Under the pieces are notes generated by a model. The model was not told the DNA's origin. It worked only from the letters and a program-made list of their open reading frames with translations, and made no database searches. From the NCBI RefSeq assembly GCF_024494595.1, contig NZ_JANHDI010000008.1, positions 62,001 through 126,000 on the forward strand: a stretch of DNA of 64,000 bases, written 5' to 3'. Shown piece after piece: positions 61,466-64,000 of this stretch. This DNA is from Halobellus rarus. Its GTDB lineage: Archaea; Halobacteriota; Halobacteria; Halobacteriales; Haloferacaceae. Numbering within the stretch: the first letter of the stretch is position 1; each line of letters starts with the position of its first letter. The translations under genes were made by a program, and so were the position numbers.

Positions 61466-62866
61466 TCAGTGGAGTATACTTCCTACGTCTTCGAGTACCT
61501 TCCAAATCTGTCGCAAGACGATCTGGATATCGTACGTAAACGACTGGTTTCGGATGTACTTTATGTCGTACCGGAGTTTTCGTTCGGGCTCTTTGCCCGT
61601 CGCGTCGTGTATCTGCGCGAGTCCGGTCAGTCCGGGTTTAACGAACCATCTCTGCCGCCAATCGGTCAACTGGCTCTCGTAGTCTGATTCGAGTTCGGTT
61701 ATCGCCGGGCGAGGACCGACGACGCTCATTTCCCCCGTCAAGATGGGCCACAGTTGTGGTATCTCGTCTAGGTGCGTTACGCGGAGAAAATCACCCAGGG
61801 CGGTCCGTCTGTCGCCGTCGATATCGAGATCGACGTCCTCGTCGACCGGCTTCAACGTCCGGAATTTGTAGACGGTGAACGTATCTCCGAATTTGTACGT
61901 TCGCTCCTGGGTGAAGAACACAGGGCCGTGCCCTTCGATCTTGATCGCTGCCGCGATTAGCAGGATGACCGGCGACAAGACGAGTAACGCGGTCCCCGCA
62001 AAGACGACGTCGAACAGTCGCTTGAGCATCCGATCTTGGACGTCCCAGGGTTCGAGGTCGATGTCGACAATCGGCCTTTCATCGCCCGTTGGGTTGACGA
62101 GGAGGCTATCGACGTGGTCGACGTGAGTTTTGGCCTCGATTCCGTGTTCATAACAGGTGTGTAATGCACCGAAGAATTCCGCTCGGTTGGCTCCCTCAAA
62201 CGCGAGGATTGCCGAATCGATGCTGTGTTTTTGGATTACATCCTCGAATCGGGAGAGTCCACCTACGTACCCGTGCTCGAAGGACGCTTGTCCGCCGTCG
62301 GTGACACTTTGTGACTCTTGATCAGCGGAATCGTCACCAGACCGATACGGTGTCGGGGGCGCAACGTACCCCAGCATCGGTCCGTCGTACGCCTTGACGA
62401 TTCGCTCAATCATCGCGGGATCGTCGCCGACGACGACGGCCCGCTCCGTTCGCGTGTCGGGCTGGCGGAGCCAGATGAACCACAGCGGCAGCACGACAAG
62501 CAGGATCGGCGTCAACAACAAGAGTGTGAGCCGCGGCACTCGGTAGGTGTAATCGAAGTAGCCGATCGTCGCGAGCGCGAATACAGCGACTATTACTCGC
62601 TTTTGGGCCAGCGCGATGATATCAAGGATCCGCCGCGGCCGCGGCTTATACAGCGGGAGGAACGCGCCCGTCACCACGGCGGCAGTTAACAGCACTTCAA
62701 GTGAGAGTTCGATTCCGGTTGGTAAATCAGTCGGGAGTCGCGACAAGGCCGGCAGCGACGTCACCGCGGCTTGGATAGTCCCGTTGTTCACGGCGACGAC
62801 GCTGCCAGCCGTGAGTACGGCGACGCCGAGAACACTCGCGAACCGATACCGCCAACCAGTCTCCAT
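61466..62866 (-). CDS. Polyprenyl glycosylphosphotransferase (WbaP/WcaJ-type sugar transferase)
   Basis: 466 aa. The N-terminal half has four or five membrane helices (VLGVAVLTAGSVVAV; LTAAVVTGAFLPLYK; VIVAVFALATIGYFDYTY; LLLLTPILLVVLPLWFIW) and a Rossmann-like domain. The C-terminal catalytic domain begins KRLFDVVFAGTALLVLSP, followed by FTQERTYKFGDTFTVYKFRT, THLDEIPQLWPILTGEMSVV with GPRPA, and KPGLTGLAQI. It transfers a sugar-phosphate to a polyprenyl or dolichyl carrier, starting a lipid-linked glycan. It is on its own transcript, converging with the epimerase operon. Confidence 0.93.
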   Translation of the reverse strand: METGWRYRFASVLGVAVLTAGSVVAVNNGTIQAAVTSLPALSRLPTDLPTGIELSLEVLLTAAVVTGAFLPLYKPRPRRILDIIALAQKRVIVAVFALATIGYFDYTYRVPRLTLLLLTPILLVVLPLWFIWLRQPDTRTERAVVVGDDPAMIERIVKAYDGPMLGYVAPPTPYRSGDDSADQESQSVTDGGQASFEHGYVGGLSRFEDVIQKHSIDSAILAFEGANRAEFFGALHTCYEHGIEAKTHVDHVDSLLVNPTGDERPIVDIDLEPWDVQDRMLKRLFDVVFAGTALLVLSPVILLIAAAIKIEGHGPVFFTQERTYKFGDTFTVYKFRTLKPVDEDVDLDIDGDRRTALGDFLRVTHLDEIPQLWPILTGEMSVVGPRPAITELESDYESQLTDWRQRWFVKPGLTGLAQIHDATGKEPERKLRYDIKYIRNQSFTYDIQIVLRQIWKVLEDVGSILH

Positions 62867-63316
62867 TACTGCGTGATTGTCAGTCGGGCTATCTTAAGGT
62901 CTGTGTTATGATTTCTAGAAGCTTCCTACTGGTTGAGCCCTTTGTGTGGTGCCTCCGACGCATTTCGGTTAGTTCTCGGGGTGTTCAGATACACGATCGT
63001 TACAGTAGTCTTTGCGAATCAGCACACACTTGACCGCACACTGTTGGGCGATCGGATGTGCATACAATTCAAAAGCACATATTGCTGAGAAATCACCCCC
63101 GGGTAGGATTAGAAAGGAAGTCACTCGACAGAGACACGTAACACAAGGACCGACGGAGCGATGGACAGGAACGACGAGGTTCACAGTAAACACTCAAACT
63201 GAGGACCGGGAACTTCCGACGGTTTCATCGCTGGAACCGTCGCGTCTCCCCGTGCCTAAACTGAACCCTACGCTTTCTGCCAAAGGCCTATATCTCGCGA
63301 CGAAAACCAGTGGATT
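62867..63316. other. Gene-free spacer, promoter of nucleotidyltransferase
   Basis: No gene is supported. A minus-strand frame at 62969-63193 codes 74 residues with several Cys but matches nothing I know. A TATA-like cctatatctc at 63289-63298 stands about 20-28 bp before the ATG at 63317, which would make that gene leaderless or nearly so. Confidence 0.5.
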
Positions 63317-64000
63317 ATGAAAGCAGTCGTACTCGCGGCGGGGAAAGGACGGCGACTCTGGCCGCTCACAGAGAACCGTCCAAAGCCGATGCTTCCGGTC
63401 GCGAACCGCCCGATTCTCGAACACATCTTCGACGCTCTCGCGCAGACTGCGGTTTCGGAGGTCCTCTGCGTTGTCGGCGCAAACCGCGAGCGCATCCAAA
63501 ATCACGTTGGCGGTACCTACCGCGACCTCGAGATCTCCTATGTCGTCCAGGAGCCACAACTCGGCACGGGCCACGCCCTCCTGCAGGCGGAATCATTGCT
63601 TGGTGAGTCCTTCATCGCGTTGAACGGCGACCGAATCATCGATGCGGAGTTGATCGAGGCGGTCATCGATCGGCAGCGAGAGACAACCGAGCCGGTGATG
63701 GCGATTACCCGCGTCAAGGAGCCGAGTCGGTACGGCGTCGTCGCACTCGACGGCAAAACTGTCATCGGCCTTGACGAACAGCCACTCCCCGACCGCACAA
63801 AATCGAACTACATCAACGCTGGCGTCTACGCTTTCGGGCCCGAGATATTCGCTGCGATCCGCCGTATCGACACCCACGGCGAACAAGCGCTCACCGACGC
63901 ATTAGCGTCCTATATCGACGACCGTCGTCTCGAAGCGGTTCGCTATCGGGGCACGTGGTTGGACATCTCGAAGCCGTGGGACCTTCTGACGGTTAACAGT
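63317..64000 (+). CDS. Sugar-phosphate nucleotidyltransferase, partial (AglF/GlmU-like)
   Basis: 228 codons to the right edge. The N-terminus KAVVLAAGKGRRLWPLTENR with PKPMLPV is the G-x-G-x-R nucleotide-binding signature with the catalytic Lys. Then come QEPQLGTGHALLQAE, FIALNGDRII with the metal-binding Asp, RVKEPSRYGVV and NYINAGVYAFGPEIF. The sequence breaks off at DISKPWDLLTVNS, where such proteins go on to a left-handed beta-helix domain. It makes an NDP-sugar for the glycan locus, probably UDP-Glc or UDP-GlcNAc. It is related to but distinct from 33068-33766. Confidence 0.9.
   Translation, partial: MKAVVLAAGKGRRLWPLTENRPKPMLPVANRPILEHIFDALAQTAVSEVLCVVGANRERIQNHVGGTYRDLEISYVVQEPQLGTGHALLQAESLLGESFIALNGDRIIDAELIEAVIDRQRETTEPVMAITRVKEPSRYGVVALDGKTVIGLDEQPLPDRTKSNYINAGVYAFGPEIFAAIRRIDTHGEQALTDALASYIDDRRLEAVRYRGTWLDISKPWDLLTVNS

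Noticed and set aside
62969-63193. 74-codon minus-strand frame with several Cys
   Set aside because: Cys spacing does not form a zinc-binding pattern, and there is no ribosome site or match.

Overview
The window is chromosomal DNA of a haloarchaeon (class Halobacteria). Evidence: high G+C with very acidic proteins, two S-layer glycoprotein genes ending in PGF-CTERM sorting signals, an Orc1/Cdc6 gene surrounded by origin-type repeats, haloarchaeal DUF families, and insertion sequences of haloarchaeal type. I cannot assign genus or species from the sequence alone.

Layout. (1) 1-10.6 kb is housekeeping and conserved haloarchaeal genes, mostly on the minus strand: an MBL-fold protein cut by the window edge, DUF302, a CPBP protease, DUF5789, a four-helix membrane protein, a CBS-repeat protein, a Mut7-C protein, DNA polymerase X with DUF5788, a LURP-one-like protein and a large surface protein. 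(2) 10.7-17.2 kb: an intact ISH3-like IS element beside a TetR regulator, which is divergent from an exported CARDB-like protein and an RND/MMPL exporter. (3) 17.2-25.3 kb: a decayed ISH3-like element with a frameshifted TnpB element nested in it, then two tandem paralogous S-layer glycoprotein genes, each with its own leader, stalk repeats and terminator hairpin. (4) 25.4-33.8 kb: small membrane proteins, a winged-helix regulator, an archaeal DUF234 ATPase, an intact DUF2080-TnpB transposon, two further TnpB-type right-end copies, a UPF0175/DUF3368 toxin-antitoxin pair and a sugar nucleotidyltransferase. (5) 33.8-37.5 kb: a probable replication origin, orc1/cdc6 with at least six copies of an ORB-like repeat, and a second DUF234 ATPase. 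(6) 37.7-48.8 kb: an ABC exporter followed by an IS graveyard (IS701-like, IS630, IS5, two IS6, IS4) that holds two AT-rich glycan genes, an AsnB-like enzyme and a Wzy-like polymerase. (7) 48.9-64 kb: a surface-glycan locus with glycosyltransferases, a five-enzyme set matching the Wbp route to UDP-ManNAc3NAcA, a second nucleotide-sugar dehydrogenase with two epimerases, a polyprenyl glycosylphosphotransferase and a sugar nucleotidyltransferase that runs off the right edge.

How the genes fit together: regions 6-7 could make activated sugars, assemble lipid-linked glycan, flip it (ABC exporter) and polymerise it (Wzy-like); the S-layer glycoproteins of region 3 are the obvious acceptors. That link is inference. 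The most unusual features are the TnpB right-end RNAs with base-paired covariation, two of them without an adjacent tnpB, and the tandem S-layer transcription units.
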